The notes below the pieces were generated by a model. That model worked only from the letters and a program-made list of their open reading frames with translations, had not been told where the DNA came from and did not search any database. A program made the translations under genes and the position numbers. Below are positions 15,407 through 26,320 of a DNA stretch of 64,000 bases, one piece after another (position 1 is the stretch's first letter; every line of letters begins with the position of its first letter). Source of the stretch: Pseudomonas sp. GD04091 (lineage in GTDB: Bacteria > Pseudomonadota > Gammaproteobacteria > Pseudomonadales > Pseudomonadaceae); the NCBI RefSeq assembly GCF_029836165.1, contig NZ_JAOEBG010000002.1, positions 186,001-250,000 of the forward strand, in the 5' to 3' direction.

Positions 15407-15847
15407 ATGACCTGGCAACCCCACATCACCGTCGCCACCATCGTCGAACACGAAGGCAAGTTCCTCTTCGTCGAGGAATTCAAGGCCGGCCAGCACGTGT
15501 TCAACCAGCCCGCCGGCCACCTGGAAGCCAACGAAACCATCACTCAGGCCGCCCTGCGCGAAACCCTGGAAGAAACCGCCTGGGAAGTCGAACTCACCGG
15601 CGTGGTCGGCATCTACCTCTATACCGCCCCGAGCAATGGGGTCACCTACCAGCGCATCTGCTTCGCCGCCCGTCCCGTACGGCATCATGCCGACCTGGCG
15701 CTGGACAGCGACATCGTTCGCGCCGTATGGCTGACCCGCGAGGAACTGCTGGCCGAACCGTCGCGCTGGCGCAGCGAACTGGTGCCGCGCTGCCTCGACG
15801 ACTACCTGGAAGGCCCCCTGCACAGCCTCGAACTGTTGCGCGACTGA
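15407..15847 (+). CDS. nudJ: NUDIX hydrolase, NudJ/phosphatase type
   Basis: Cytoplasmic pyrophosphohydrolase (146 aa). The NUDIX box is visible as GHLEANETITQAALRETLEE (about residues 38-57), with the metal-binding RETLEE. NudJ of E. coli acts on HMP-pyrophosphate and nucleoside tri/diphosphates and lies next to mnmA, as here, which supports the name. The start ATG 15407 has GAGGA 7 bp upstream. mnmA follows after 57 bp with its own -10-like element. Confidence 0.88.
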   Translation: MTWQPHITVATIVEHEGKFLFVEEFKAGQHVFNQPAGHLEANETITQAALRETLEETAWEVELTGVVGIYLYTAPSNGVTYQRICFAARPVRHHADLALDSDIVRAVWLTREELLAEPSRWRSELVPRCLDDYLEGPLHSLELLRD

Positions 15848-15863
15848 CGTCAGCCCGCGGGTT

Positions 15864-15872
15864 TGATAGAAT
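15864..15872 (+). promoter_or_regulatory. Extended -10 element upstream of mnmA
   Basis: TGATAGAAT is an extended -10 (TG-N-TAGAAT) about 33 bp before the mnmA ATG. No good -35 is visible, which is compatible with an extended -10 promoter. A TTG inside this element could be read as an in-frame upstream start of mnmA, but is better explained as promoter sequence. Confidence 0.45.
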
Positions 15873-15904
15873 CCGCGCTTTTCCCCAGATACACACCGGT
15901 AGCC

Positions 15905-17029
15905 ATGACCAGCCCAGCACTCAAAGACCCCGCCAAGACCCGCGTCATCGTCGGCATGTCCGGCGGCGTGGACTCTTCCGTCTCCGCCCTTCTGCTCATG
16001 GAGCAGGGCTACCAGGTGGAAGGTCTGTTCATGAAGAACTGGGAAGAGGACGACGGCACCGAATACTGCACCGCCCGTGAAGACCTGGCCGACGCCCAGG
16101 CCGTGTGCGACCGCATCGGCATCAAGCTGCACACCGCCAACTTCGCCGCCGAATACTGGGACAACGTGTTCGAGCACTTCCTCGAAGAGTACAAGGCCGG
16201 GCGCACGCCGAACCCGGACATCCTCTGCAACCGCGAAATCAAGTTCAAGGCGTTCCTCGACTACGCCCTGTCCCTGGGCGCCGACCTGATCGCCACCGGC
16301 CACTACGTGCGCCGTCGCGACACCGGCGAGCTGACCGAACTGCTCAAGGGCCTGGACCCGAACAAGGACCAGAGCTACTTCCTGCACGCCGTCGGCGGCC
16401 AGGAGATCGCCCGCACCCTGTTCCCGGTGGGCGAACTGGAAAAACCCGAAGTGCGTGCCATCGCCGAGAAACACGGCCTGGCCACCGCCAAGAAGAAGGA
16501 CTCCACCGGCATCTGCTTCATCGGCGAACGCCGTTTCAGCGACTTCCTCAAGCAGTACCTGCCGGCCCAGCCAGGCAACATCGAAACCACCGACGGCGAA
16601 GTGATCGGCCGCCACCACGGCCTGATGTACCACACCATCGGCCAGCGCCAGGGCCTGGGCATCGGTGGCCTGAAGGACGCCGGCGACGAGCCGTGGTACG
16701 TGCTGCACAAGGACCTGACCCGCAACGTGCTGGTGGTCGGCCAGGGCAACGAGCACCCGTGGCTGTTCTCCCGCGCCCTGCTGGCCTCGGAGATCTTCTG
16801 GGTCAACCCGATCGACCTCGGCAGCCCACGCAAGCTCACCGCCAAGGTGCGCTACCGCCAGGGCGATCAGCAGTGCACCCTGGAGCGCACCGAGAGCGGC
16901 TACCGCGCCGTGTTCGATGAGCCTCAGCGCGCCGTCACCCCGGGCCAGTCGGTGGTGTTCTACGACGGCGAGGTGTGCCTGGGGGGCGGTGTGATCGAAG
17001 TCGCCGAGCCGTGGAGCCCGCGTCAATGA
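15905..17029 (+). CDS. mnmA: tRNA-specific 2-thiouridylase MnmA
   Basis: Puts sulfur on U34 of tRNA-Lys, -Glu and -Gln, using ATP and the Tus relay. The 374-aa product has the PP-loop [10 protein letters not shown] (residues 17-26) and the two catalytic cysteines in [10 protein letters not shown] (Cys108) and [12 protein letters not shown] (Cys204). The C-terminal beta-barrel includes LGGGVIE. ATG 15905 gives the family length; the frame is open upstream from 15863. The stop codon overlaps the hflD start (ATGA), so the two are coupled. Confidence 0.97.
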   Translation: MTSPALKDPAKTRVIVGMSGGVDSSVSALLLMEQGYQVEGLFMKNWEEDDGTEYCTAREDLADAQAVCDRIGIKLHTANFAAEYWDNVFEHFLEEYKAGRTPNPDILCNREIKFKAFLDYALSLGADLIATGHYVRRRDTGELTELLKGLDPNKDQSYFLHAVGGQEIARTLFPVGELEKPEVRAIAEKHGLATAKKKDSTGICFIGERRFSDFLKQYLPAQPGNIETTDGEVIGRHHGLMYHTIGQRQGLGIGGLKDAGDEPWYVLHKDLTRNVLVVGQGNEHPWLFSRALLASEIFWVNPIDLGSPRKLTAKVRYRQGDQQCTLERTESGYRAVFDEPQRAVTPGQSVVFYDGEVCLGGGVIEVAEPWSPRQ

Positions 17030-17652
17030 ACAACCTCCAGGAGCAGCTGGTCGCCCTCGGTGGCGTGTTCCAGGCCGCGGTACTGGTCGATCGCATCGCC
17101 CGCACCGGCCAGGCCAGCGAAGCCAACATCGGCTGCATGCTCGGCAGCCTGCTGGTACGCGACCCGAAGGACACCCTGGAGGTGTTCGGCGGTGACGACC
17201 TCAACCTGCGCGACGGCTACCGCGCACTGGTCGGCGCCCTGGAGCGCGACCCCAGCAGCCTGCAGCGCGAGCCGCTGCGCTATGCCCTGTCGATGCTCGG
17301 CCTGGAGCGCCAGCTGAACAAGCGGGGCGACCTGCTCGACACCATCGGCAACCGCCTGCCGCAGATCCAGTCCCAGGCCGAGCATTTCGGCCTGGTTCAC
17401 GAAAACGTCATCGCCTCCAGCGGAGCCTTGTACCAGGACACCCTGAGCACCCTGCGCCAGCGCATTCAGGTGCACGGCGACATGCGCTTCCTGCAGCAGG
17501 CCAGCAACGCCTCGAAGATCCGTGCCCTGCTGCTGGCCGGCATTCGCGCCGCGCGCCTGTGGCGCCAGCTCGGCGGGCACCGCTGGCAGCTGGTGCTCAG
17601 CCGCCGCAAGCTGCTCAACGAGCTGTACGGGATGACACGTACTACCGATTGA
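17026..17652 (+). CDS. hflD: High frequency lysogenization protein HflD homologue
   Basis: Peripheral membrane/cytoplasmic alpha-helical protein (208 aa) of the HflD/YcfC family; in E. coli it binds phage lambda CII, while its housekeeping role is unknown. The sequence begins [18 protein letters not shown] and has the family stretch [11 protein letters not shown] and, at the end, [17 protein letters not shown]. It overlaps the mnmA stop by 4 bp and lies upstream of purB, the conserved mnmA-hflD-purB order of gammaproteobacteria. Confidence 0.94.
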   Translation: MNNLQEQLVALGGVFQAAVLVDRIARTGQASEANIGCMLGSLLVRDPKDTLEVFGGDDLNLRDGYRALVGALERDPSSLQREPLRYALSMLGLERQLNKRGDLLDTIGNRLPQIQSQAEHFGLVHENVIASSGALYQDTLSTLRQRIQVHGDMRFLQQASNASKIRALLLAGIRAARLWRQLGGHRWQLVLSRRKLLNELYGMTRTTD

Positions 17653-17662
17653 CACAGAAACC

Positions 17663-19261
<1,599 letters not shown>

Positions 19262-19277
19262 GCTGACCGTCGCGTCC

Positions 19278-19304
19278 AACGCCCGGCCTGGCCGGGCGTT
19301 TTTA
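19278..19304 (+). terminator. Rho-independent terminator after purB
   Basis: AACGCCCGGC and GCCGGGCGTT form a 10-bp perfect stem with a 3-nt loop, followed by a T-run. Confidence 0.93.
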
Positions 19305-19342
19305 TTCCCGTACGAAAACTACGTTTTTTCAATAGGTTGAAC

Positions 19343-20509
19343 ATGAATTCTGATACTCCACTGCAACTGTTGGGCGGCCTCACGGCCCGTGAATTCCTGC
19401 GCGACTACTGGCAGAAGAAACCACTGCTGGTGCGTCAGGCCTTCCCCGACTTCGTCAGCCCCATCGATGGCGACGAGCTGGCCGGCCTGGCATTGGAAGA
19501 AGAAGTCGAGTCGCGCCTGGTGCTGGAACACGGCGAGCGTCCATGGGAGCTGCGCCGTGGCCCGTTCGCCGAGGACGCCTTCAGTGATCTGCCCGAGCGC
19601 GACTGGACCCTGCTGGTCCAGGCGGTTGACCAGTTCGTGCCAGAGGTCGCCGAGCTGCTGGAAGAATTCCGTTTCCTGCCCAGCTGGCGTATCGACGACG
19701 TGATGATCAGCTACGCCGCCCCCGGTGGCAGCGTCGGTCCGCACTTCGACAACTACGACGTGTTCCTGCTGCAGGGCGAGGGCAAGCGCAACTGGAAAGT
19801 CGGCCAGATGTGCAACAGCGACAGCCCGCTGATCGACCATGCCGACCTGCGCATCCTCGCCGACTTCGAGCAGAGCGACGAATGGACCCTGGAGCCGGGC
19901 GACATGCTCTACCTGCCTCCACGCCTGGCTCACTACGGCGTGGCCGAGGACGAGTGCCTGACCTACTCGGTCGGCTTCCGTGCCCCGAGCGCAGCCGAAG
20001 TGCTGACTCACTTCACCGACTTCCTCGGCCAGTTCCTGCCAGAAGAAGAGCGCTACAGCGATGCCGACGCCCAGCCGGTCAGCGATCCGCACCAGATCCA
20101 GCATGACGCCCTCGACCGCCTCAAGGCGCTGATCGACAAGCACATGGCCGACAAGGACCTGCTGCTGACCTGGTTCGGCCAGTTCATGACCGAGCCGCGT
20201 TATCCGGAGCAGGTCGTCGGCGAGGAGTTGACCGAGCAAGAGCTGCTCGACTATCTCGGACAGGGCGCCATCCTCATCCGTAACCCGAGCGCACGCATGG
20301 CCTGGTCGGAGTTCGGCGACGACCTGCTGCTGTTCGCCAGCGGTCGCAGCTGCCCACTGCCAGGGAAATTGCGCGAACTGCTGAAGCTGATCTGCTCCGC
20401 CGACGCACTGCACAGCGAAAATCTTGCGCAGTGGCTGCAGGACGAAGACGGCCTGATGCTGGTACAACAGCTGGTCATGCAAGGCAGCCTGGGATTCGCC
20501 GATGAATAA
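19343..20509 (+). CDS. roxA: Ribosomal protein uL16 arginine hydroxylase (RoxA/YcfD), JmjC-like cupin
   Basis: Fe(II)/2-oxoglutarate-dependent oxygenase (388 aa) that hydroxylates an arginine of ribosomal protein L16 in E. coli (YcfD). The iron ligands are visible in GPHFDNYD (His134, Asp136) and in PPRLAHYGV (His197). The N-terminal REFLRDYWQKKPLL is typical, and the C-terminal winged-helix-like part spans about 260-385. A TTG at 19337 could add two residues; ATG 19343 is preferred. The last 8 bp overlap the next gene, a GNAT protein. Confidence 0.92.
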   Translation: MNSDTPLQLLGGLTAREFLRDYWQKKPLLVRQAFPDFVSPIDGDELAGLALEEEVESRLVLEHGERPWELRRGPFAEDAFSDLPERDWTLLVQAVDQFVPEVAELLEEFRFLPSWRIDDVMISYAAPGGSVGPHFDNYDVFLLQGEGKRNWKVGQMCNSDSPLIDHADLRILADFEQSDEWTLEPGDMLYLPPRLAHYGVAEDECLTYSVGFRAPSAAEVLTHFTDFLGQFLPEEERYSDADAQPVSDPHQIQHDALDRLKALIDKHMADKDLLLTWFGQFMTEPRYPEQVVGEELTEQELLDYLGQGAILIRNPSARMAWSEFGDDLLLFASGRSCPLPGKLRELLKLICSADALHSENLAQWLQDEDGLMLVQQLVMQGSLGFADE

Positions 20510-20936
20510 GATCAGTGTTCGACTGGCCGACTGGCACAAAGACAACGCCGACATCCACCGCATCCGCAGCGCCGTGTTCGTCGCCGAACAGCACGTGCCG
20601 CCGGAACTGGAGTTCGATGCCGAGGATCCGACCGCCGTGCACTTTTTGGCCATGGAGGGCGACTATCCGATCGGCACCGCCCGCCTGCTGCTCGACGGCA
20701 CCATCGGCCGGGTATCGGTGCTCAAGGACTGGCGCGGCCTCAACGTCGGGGATGCGCTGATGCGTGCGGTGATCATCGAGGCGCAGAACCGCGACCTTGG
20801 CAAGCAGATGCTCAGCGCCCAGGTGCATGCCACCCCGTTCTACGAGCGCCTGGGCTTTCGCGTGGTCAGCGAGGAGTTCCTCGAGGCCGGCATCCCGCAC
20901 GTGGACATGGTCCGCGACTCACGCGAGATCGCCTGA
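20502..20936 (+). CDS. GNAT family N-acetyltransferase
   Basis: Cytoplasmic acetyl-CoA-dependent transferase of ElaA/YjcF type (144 aa). Visible are VSVLKDWRGLNVGDALM, which is the acetyl-CoA pyrophosphate-binding motif A (with R/Q-x-x-G-x-A-like pattern), and ATPFYERLGFRVVSEEF, which is motif B. The substrate is unknown. It overlaps roxA by 8 bp and so is translationally coupled. A REP pair follows, marking the end of the unit. Confidence 0.85.
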   Translation: MNKISVRLADWHKDNADIHRIRSAVFVAEQHVPPELEFDAEDPTAVHFLAMEGDYPIGTARLLLDGTIGRVSVLKDWRGLNVGDALMRAVIIEAQNRDLGKQMLSAQVHATPFYERLGFRVVSEEFLEAGIPHVDMVRDSREIA

Positions 20937-20961
20937 GCCATCACGTTGGCGGCCTGCTCCT

Positions 20962-21092
20962 TGTAGGAGCGGCCTTGCCGAGGCGTCGGACCGGTCGGAA
21001 AGGGCCGCATGGCGGCCCCGGCGATCTTTGTGTCAACGCTGAAATCCTGGGGCTGCTACGCAGCCCTTTCGCGACACCAGGCCGCTCCTACC
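20962..21092. repeat. Long inverted REP pair (GNAT-lipase)
   Basis: TGTAGGAGCGGCCTTG and the distant CAGGCCGCTCCTA face each other over about 100 bp; the right arm keeps CCCTTTCGCGACAC, while the left arm has diverged in the middle (GAGGCGTCGGACCGGTCGGAAAGG). It lies between two convergent transcripts. Confidence 0.85.
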
Positions 21093-21109
21093 GGGTTACG
21101 CTCTACCCC

Positions 21110-22960
21110 TCAGGCAATCACGATCTGCCCGTCCCCTACCCCCTGACCCGCGATTCCCACCAGCGTCACGCTGTCCCCGCCGAACTTCAGCACCAGGTCA
21201 TCGCCGACCTGGCTGGCATGGGCACGCCAGTCCGGCGCCGCCGTCCCGCCGTCCACACCAATGAACACCAGCCGGTCCTGGCCGGTGAAGTCCAGCACCC
21301 GGTCCTGGCCGAAATGGTCGCTGAACAGGAAGGTGTCGCGCCCCCCGCCCCCCATGAGCACGTCGTTGCCCGCGCCGCCGACCAGCACGTCATTGCCGGT
21401 GCCGCCCTGCAGCCGGTCGTCCCCGCCGAGGCCGAACAGCCATTGACCCTGGCTGCCCGCCACCAGCTGGTCGCCGGCCTGGGTGCCGTTGAACGAGGAT
21501 GCGTAGGGCGTGATCTTGCCGCTGTCGAACAGACCTTGCGCCGCCACCCCGTGGCTGACCTCCCTGCTGAAGATCAGCAGGCTCGACTCTTTGCTCACCA
21601 GGCTCTCGACATTGCGCACCAAGCTGATGCCGCCCTGTGCGTCGCGCACGTACAGCGTGCCCTCGCCGTCCCGGGCGATACTCAGGTTGGCCAGGGCATC
21701 CTGCAGCTTCAGGCTGTCATGCCCTGCGCCGCCATCGATCAGGTTGAAACCGCCGTCATCGCGGAAGGTGTCGTTGCCCGCCCCCCCTTCCAGATAGTCG
21801 TTGCCCCGCCCGCCGTGAATCAGGTCATCCTTCTGCGAACCGATGATGAAGGTACTGCCCTTGTGCGGCTCGGCGTTGCGGTTCAGATCCTCGACCCAGG
21901 TCGAGCCACGGGTGACGTCGGACAGATTGCTGACCACGATGGTCGAGTCGCGGCTGGTCCACTGATAGAAGGACGAATCCAGTACCCGGCCCAGCCCATC
22001 GGCATAGGCCGAGGGCAGGTGCGACAGCCAGGTGGCGATGTTGCCGATGGAGAACGGCAGCAGGTTCCAGGCATCGGAGGCGTAGTGATCGTTGAAGTTG
22101 ACGATGTTGTTGGTGGCCGAGGCCTTGGCGCCGTCGTGCACGCCCAGCGTGCCCCAGGTCGCCGAGGTGCCGTCGAGCACTCGGAACACCGGGTCGTTCT
22201 CATAGCCGATGTTCAACACCTTGCTGGCATCGGCGGCCTGTGTCGGCGAGGCGAAGGCGACGTAGCGCGCATCCTGGTAGAAGCCGCCCCAGCGCGAGGC
22301 GCTCAGGTCCGCGAGGCTGTTGACCGCCAGGCCGCCGAGGCTGTGGCCGCTGACGGTGACATCGGCGCCGCTCAGGCCATTGGCCTTGGCGAAGGCCGCC
22401 ACATCGGCGAGCAGCCGGTCGAAAGCGTTACCGGCATAGTCGCGGGCATAGCCGGCCGGGCCAATCGCCGCCAGCAGGTCGTTGATGGCATCGCCGATGC
22501 TGTCGCCCAACAGATTCTCGCGCGGGCCGCTGGTGCCGCGAAACGCGATACCGACGCCGGTGAGCTGGCCGGCGCCATCGTAGCGACCGAGGATTTCCAC
22601 CTGCGCCGAGGTATAGCCCGGCGCTTCGCCGTGGAAAGTGCCACGCGCGTCGATCTTGCCCTGGTAACCCAGCTGCGCCGCGCTGATCGGCGTCCAGCCA
22701 GCGGCCTTGACCTGGGCCAGGGCCTTGGCCTCGGAGTCGGGGTTCCACGGGATCCCGGGAATCACCCCCTGGCTGTCGGTGCCGCCAATCAGGGCCTTGA
22801 CCAGCGTGGCCGGCAGGCCCAGGCCGAAACCATGCTTTTGATAGCCGGCGGCGAAGCCATCGTCGATGCCGTGGTAGGCATAGGTGGCCAGGGCCATGGC
22901 GTCCTTGTAGAGCGAGGTGCTGGCGCTGCTGTCGAGTTTTCGGTAGTCGAATACGGGCAT
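21110..22960 (-). CDS. Secreted RTX lipase / polyurethanase-like esterase (family I.3)
   Basis: Predicted extracellular triacylglycerol lipase (616 aa). The catalytic domain (1-~370) has the nucleophile elbow GHSLGG with Ser207; Asp256 (in YENDPVF) and His314 fit the other triad members. No N-terminal signal peptide is present. The C-terminal part has two blocks of Ca-binding GGxGxDxxx repeats (about 381-412 and 508-545) and a hydrophobic C-terminal end, the pattern of type I secretion substrates. No type I secretion ABC/MFP/OMP genes lie in the window, so the exporter must be elsewhere. Relatives are called LipA, TliA or PueA. Confidence 0.92.
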   Translation of the reverse strand: MPVFDYRKLDSSASTSLYKDAMALATYAYHGIDDGFAAGYQKHGFGLGLPATLVKALIGGTDSQGVIPGIPWNPDSEAKALAQVKAAGWTPISAAQLGYQGKIDARGTFHGEAPGYTSAQVEILGRYDGAGQLTGVGIAFRGTSGPRENLLGDSIGDAINDLLAAIGPAGYARDYAGNAFDRLLADVAAFAKANGLSGADVTVSGHSLGGLAVNSLADLSASRWGGFYQDARYVAFASPTQAADASKVLNIGYENDPVFRVLDGTSATWGTLGVHDGAKASATNNIVNFNDHYASDAWNLLPFSIGNIATWLSHLPSAYADGLGRVLDSSFYQWTSRDSTIVVSNLSDVTRGSTWVEDLNRNAEPHKGSTFIIGSQKDDLIHGGRGNDYLEGGAGNDTFRDDGGFNLIDGGAGHDSLKLQDALANLSIARDGEGTLYVRDAQGGISLVRNVESLVSKESSLLIFSREVSHGVAAQGLFDSGKITPYASSFNGTQAGDQLVAGSQGQWLFGLGGDDRLQGGTGNDVLVGGAGNDVLMGGGGRDTFLFSDHFGQDRVLDFTGQDRLVFIGVDGGTAAPDWRAHASQVGDDLVLKFGGDSVTLVGIAGQGVGDGQIVIA

Positions 22961-23196
22961 TGGTTTACATCCCTGTTTCTAGTAGGAGAGGCGCCCCCAG
23001 CGACTTCGTCCATTGACACGACTGGCAGGCGAAAGGCAAAGCTGGCACGCACCCGGCGACACGTCCAACCCGAAGCCATGGCAAACCTGGCAAAGATGCG
23101 GGCATAAAACCTGTACATGCATACAGATAAAACTTGCCTGCACGGCCTGCCTTGCGCATCCTAGTGCGCATCTTTCACGATGAAGCGTTTTCGGCC

Positions 23197-25164
23197 ATGC
23201 GGCTCTTTCTCTGCGAAAAACCCTCCCAGGCAAAAGACATCGCCAAGGTGCTCGGCGCGCAACGCCGTGGCGACGGCTGCTGGCAAGGCACCGATGTCTG
23301 CGTGACCTGGTGCATCGGCCACCTGCTGGAGACCGCCCCGCCCGACAGCTACGACGAACGCTACAAGCGCTGGTCGCTCGACGACCTGCCGATCATCCCC
23401 GAGAAGTGGAAGATGACGGTCAAGCCCAAGACCGCCAGCCAGTTCAAGGCGGTCAAGCGTCTGCTCGGCGAGGCCCGTGAGCTGGTGATCGCCACCGACG
23501 CCGACCGCGAGGGCGAGATGATCGCCCGCGAGCTGGTCGAGCATTGCCGCTACCGAGGGCCGATCCAGCGCCTGTGGCTGTCGGCGCTGGACGATGCCTC
23601 CATCCGCAAGGCGCTCGGGCGCTTGCTGCCGGGCCAGGAGACCTTCAGCCTCTACCACTCGGCCCTGGGCCGCTCGCGGGCCGATTGGCTGATCGGCATG
23701 AACATGAGCCGCCTGTTCACCCTGCTCGGTCGCCAGTCCGGTTACCAGGGCGTGCTGCCGGTGGGCCGGGTGCAGACACCCACGCTGCGCCTGGTGGTGG
23801 ACCGCGACCGCAGCATCGCCGACTTCGTGCCGGTGCCGTACTGGGCCATCGAGGTACAACTGGAAAGCGCCGGCAGTGTGTTCAACGCCCAGTGGCGCGC
23901 CCCGGAGGATGCCTGCGACGATCAGGGCCGCTGCCTCAAGCAGGCGCTGGCGCAACAGGCCGCCAAGGACATGCGGGCCGCCGGCAGCGCCCGGGTGCTG
24001 AAAGTGGCCACCGAACGGGTACGCGAGGCCGCTCCCCTGCCCTTCGACCTCGGCACCCTGCAGGAGGTGTGCTCGAAGAAGCTCGGCCTCGGCGCCCAGG
24101 AGACCCTGGACATCGCCCAGGCCCTGTACGAGACCCACAAGCTCATCACCTACCCGCGCAGTGACAGCGGCTACCTGCCCCTCAGCCAGCACGGCGAAGC
24201 AGCCGGTATTCTCGCCGCCCTGCAGCGCGCCGACGACAGCCTAGCCCCGCTGCAGCCGCATCTGGAACCGCAACGCCGCTCGCGGGCGTGGAACGACCAG
24301 AAGGTCAGCGCCCACCACGGCATCATTCCCACCGCGGCCGCCAGCGACCCGGCACGCCTGGCGCCCAAGTACAAGGCGGTGTATACCCTGATCCGCGCCC
24401 GTTACCTGGCGCAGTTCCTGCCCAACCACGAATATGACCGCACCCAGGCCGAGTTCGACTGCGCTGGGCAGGCACTGCGGGCGGTGGGCAAGCAGATCGT
24501 CGAGCCGGGCTGGCGCCGCGCGCTGCCCGAGGCGCTCACGCCCACCAAAGGCCGCGAGGCACCACCGGCCCAGGTACTGCCGCCATTGCGCGAAGGCCAG
24601 GATTGCGCGGTGCATGGCCTGCAGCTGAAAGACCTGTGGACCCAACCGCCCAAGCCCTTCACCGAAGGCGACCTGATCAAGGCGATGAAGAACGTCGCCA
24701 AGCTGGTGGCCGACCCCCGGCTCAAGCAGAAGCTCAAGGAAACCACCGGCATCGGCACCGAGGCCACCCGCGCCAGCATCATCCAGGGCCTGCTCGACCG
24801 CGGCTACCTGGTCAAGAACGGCAAGGCCTTGTCTGCCACGCCCGCGGCCTTCAGCCTGATCGACGCCGTGCCGCGCGCCATTGCCGACCCAGGCACCACG
24901 GCCATCTGGGAGCAGGCGCTGGACATGGTGCAGAACGGCGAAATGAGCCTGGACGAGTTCGTCGCCCGGCAATCGGCCTGGATGGGCAAGCTGGTGCAGC
25001 GCTGCGCGGGCATGCGCCTGACCATCAGCGGGCCGGCCGCCGGCAAGGCCGCGGCGCCGTGGAAGAAAAAACGCAAACGTGCGGACAAGAGCAAGGCCAC
25101 GGCAGGCGCAAGCAAAGCAACGGCGGGCAAGACCAGGCCGCCACGGCGCAAGGCGTCGACCTAG
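23197..25164 (+). CDS. topB: DNA topoisomerase III
   Basis: Type IA topoisomerase (655 aa) that decatenates precatenanes and helps resolve recombination intermediates. The TOPRIM domain has MRLFLCEKPSQAKDIA and VIATDADREGEMIARELV with the metal-binding DxD. The active-site tyrosine is in HKLITYPRSDSGYLP (Tyr319). The C-terminal tail (about 625-655) is Lys/Arg/Ala-rich, probably for DNA binding. ATG 23197 was chosen over upstream in-frame codons because it starts the TOPRIM strand directly. Length matches E. coli TopB. Confidence 0.96.
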   Translation: MRLFLCEKPSQAKDIAKVLGAQRRGDGCWQGTDVCVTWCIGHLLETAPPDSYDERYKRWSLDDLPIIPEKWKMTVKPKTASQFKAVKRLLGEARELVIATDADREGEMIARELVEHCRYRGPIQRLWLSALDDASIRKALGRLLPGQETFSLYHSALGRSRADWLIGMNMSRLFTLLGRQSGYQGVLPVGRVQTPTLRLVVDRDRSIADFVPVPYWAIEVQLESAGSVFNAQWRAPEDACDDQGRCLKQALAQQAAKDMRAAGSARVLKVATERVREAAPLPFDLGTLQEVCSKKLGLGAQETLDIAQALYETHKLITYPRSDSGYLPLSQHGEAAGILAALQRADDSLAPLQPHLEPQRRSRAWNDQKVSAHHGIIPTAAASDPARLAPKYKAVYTLIRARYLAQFLPNHEYDRTQAEFDCAGQALRAVGKQIVEPGWRRALPEALTPTKGREAPPAQVLPPLREGQDCAVHGLQLKDLWTQPPKPFTEGDLIKAMKNVAKLVADPRLKQKLKETTGIGTEATRASIIQGLLDRGYLVKNGKALSATPAAFSLIDAVPRAIADPGTTAIWEQALDMVQNGEMSLDEFVARQSAWMGKLVQRCAGMRLTISGPAAGKAAAPWKKKRKRADKSKATAGASKATAGKTRPPRRKAST

Positions 25165-25228
25165 CAGGCATGCTGCCTCGGCCGTGCCGCCCTGTGCGCG
25201 GGCAAACCCTGTACAGAAGGCACGGCGA

Positions 25229-26320
25229 CTAAGTCCCGCTCTTCAACCGGCTGAACGCCCGGGTCAATTCGCGGTTGAACGCCTTGCCATTGTCATTCTT
25301 GCTGTACAACCGCGCCCGCACCTCGGCCGGGGGGTAGGTCCCCGGGGCATTGCGGATCCGCGGATCCACCAGCGCGTCGGCCGCCGTGATCGCATTGGCG
25401 TAATGGATGGTGTCGGTGATCGGCGCGATCACCTCCGGGCGCATCAGGTAGTCCATCAGCGCCCAGGCAGCCTCCGGGTGCGGCGCATCCTTGGGCACCA
25501 CCAATGCGTCCAGCCAGATCAACGTGCCCTGCCGAGGGATGCGGTAGTCCAGGGTGAATGCCTTGTTCGCCTGTTCCGCCTGGGTCTGGGCGATCGCCAC
25601 GTTGCCGTTCCACGACATCGCCACGCAGGTCTCGCCGTTGGCCAGGTCGTTGATGTTGCGGTCATTGTCGAAGTAGCGGATGTACGGACGCACCTTGCGC
25701 AACTGCGCTTCGGCGGCCTTGAGGTCCTCCAGGCGCTGCTGGTTGATGTCCAGGCCCAGGTAGCGCATCACCGCCGCGAACACCTCGTTGGGATCGTTGA
25801 GCAGGCTCACCCCGCAGTCGGCGAATTTCGCCACCACCTGCGGATCGAACAGCATCGCCCAGCTGTCGGTCGGCGCATCCGCCAGCCGCGAGGCCACCGC
25901 CTGCGCCTGGAAACCCACGCCCGTGGTGCCCCAGGCATAGGTGCCGGCATAGCGGTTGCCCGGGTCGAATACTGCCATGTGCTGGCGGAACTCCTCGCCC
26001 ACTCCCTGCAGGTGCGGCAGCCGCGACTTGTCCAGCGGCTGCAGCGCGCCGCTGGCAATGGCCCGGCTCAGGTGCTGGCCGGCGCTGAGCACCACATCGT
26101 AGCCGCTGCCTCCGGTCAGCAGCTTGGTTTCGGCGGTTTCCAGCGAGTCGAAGTGATCGGCGACCACGCGAATCCCGGTCTGCTGTTCGAAACGCTTCAA
26201 GGTATCCGGTGCCAGGTACTCGCCCCAGATGTACAGGTTTACGGTAGGCTGCGGCGCGTCGGCGGCCAGGACCGACGTCGCCGCGCAGCCCAGGACCAGC
26301 GCCAGGGCCAAGCCTTTCAT
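25229..26320 (-). CDS. Polyamine ABC transporter periplasmic binding protein (PotF-like)
   Basis: Periplasmic substrate-binding protein (363 aa) of the spermidine/putrescine family. It has a signal peptide (MKGLALALVLGCAATSVLA, then ADAPQ) and the family start of the mature chain VNLYIWGEYLAPDTLKRFE. Other family stretches are GYDVVLSAGQHLSRAI and GETCVAMSWNGNVAIA. The start overlaps the aguA stop by one base (TGATG), so the two are coupled. No permease or ATPase genes follow, so it must use transporter subunits encoded elsewhere or act as a sensor. Agmatine or putrescine is the likely ligand, by context. Confidence 0.9.
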   Translation of the reverse strand: MKGLALALVLGCAATSVLAADAPQPTVNLYIWGEYLAPDTLKRFEQQTGIRVVADHFDSLETAETKLLTGGSGYDVVLSAGQHLSRAIASGALQPLDKSRLPHLQGVGEEFRQHMAVFDPGNRYAGTYAWGTTGVGFQAQAVASRLADAPTDSWAMLFDPQVVAKFADCGVSLLNDPNEVFAAVMRYLGLDINQQRLEDLKAAEAQLRKVRPYIRYFDNDRNINDLANGETCVAMSWNGNVAIAQTQAEQANKAFTLDYRIPRQGTLIWLDALVVPKDAPHPEAAWALMDYLMRPEVIAPITDTIHYANAITAADALVDPRIRNAPGTYPPAEVRARLYSKNDNGKAFNRELTRAFSRLKSGT

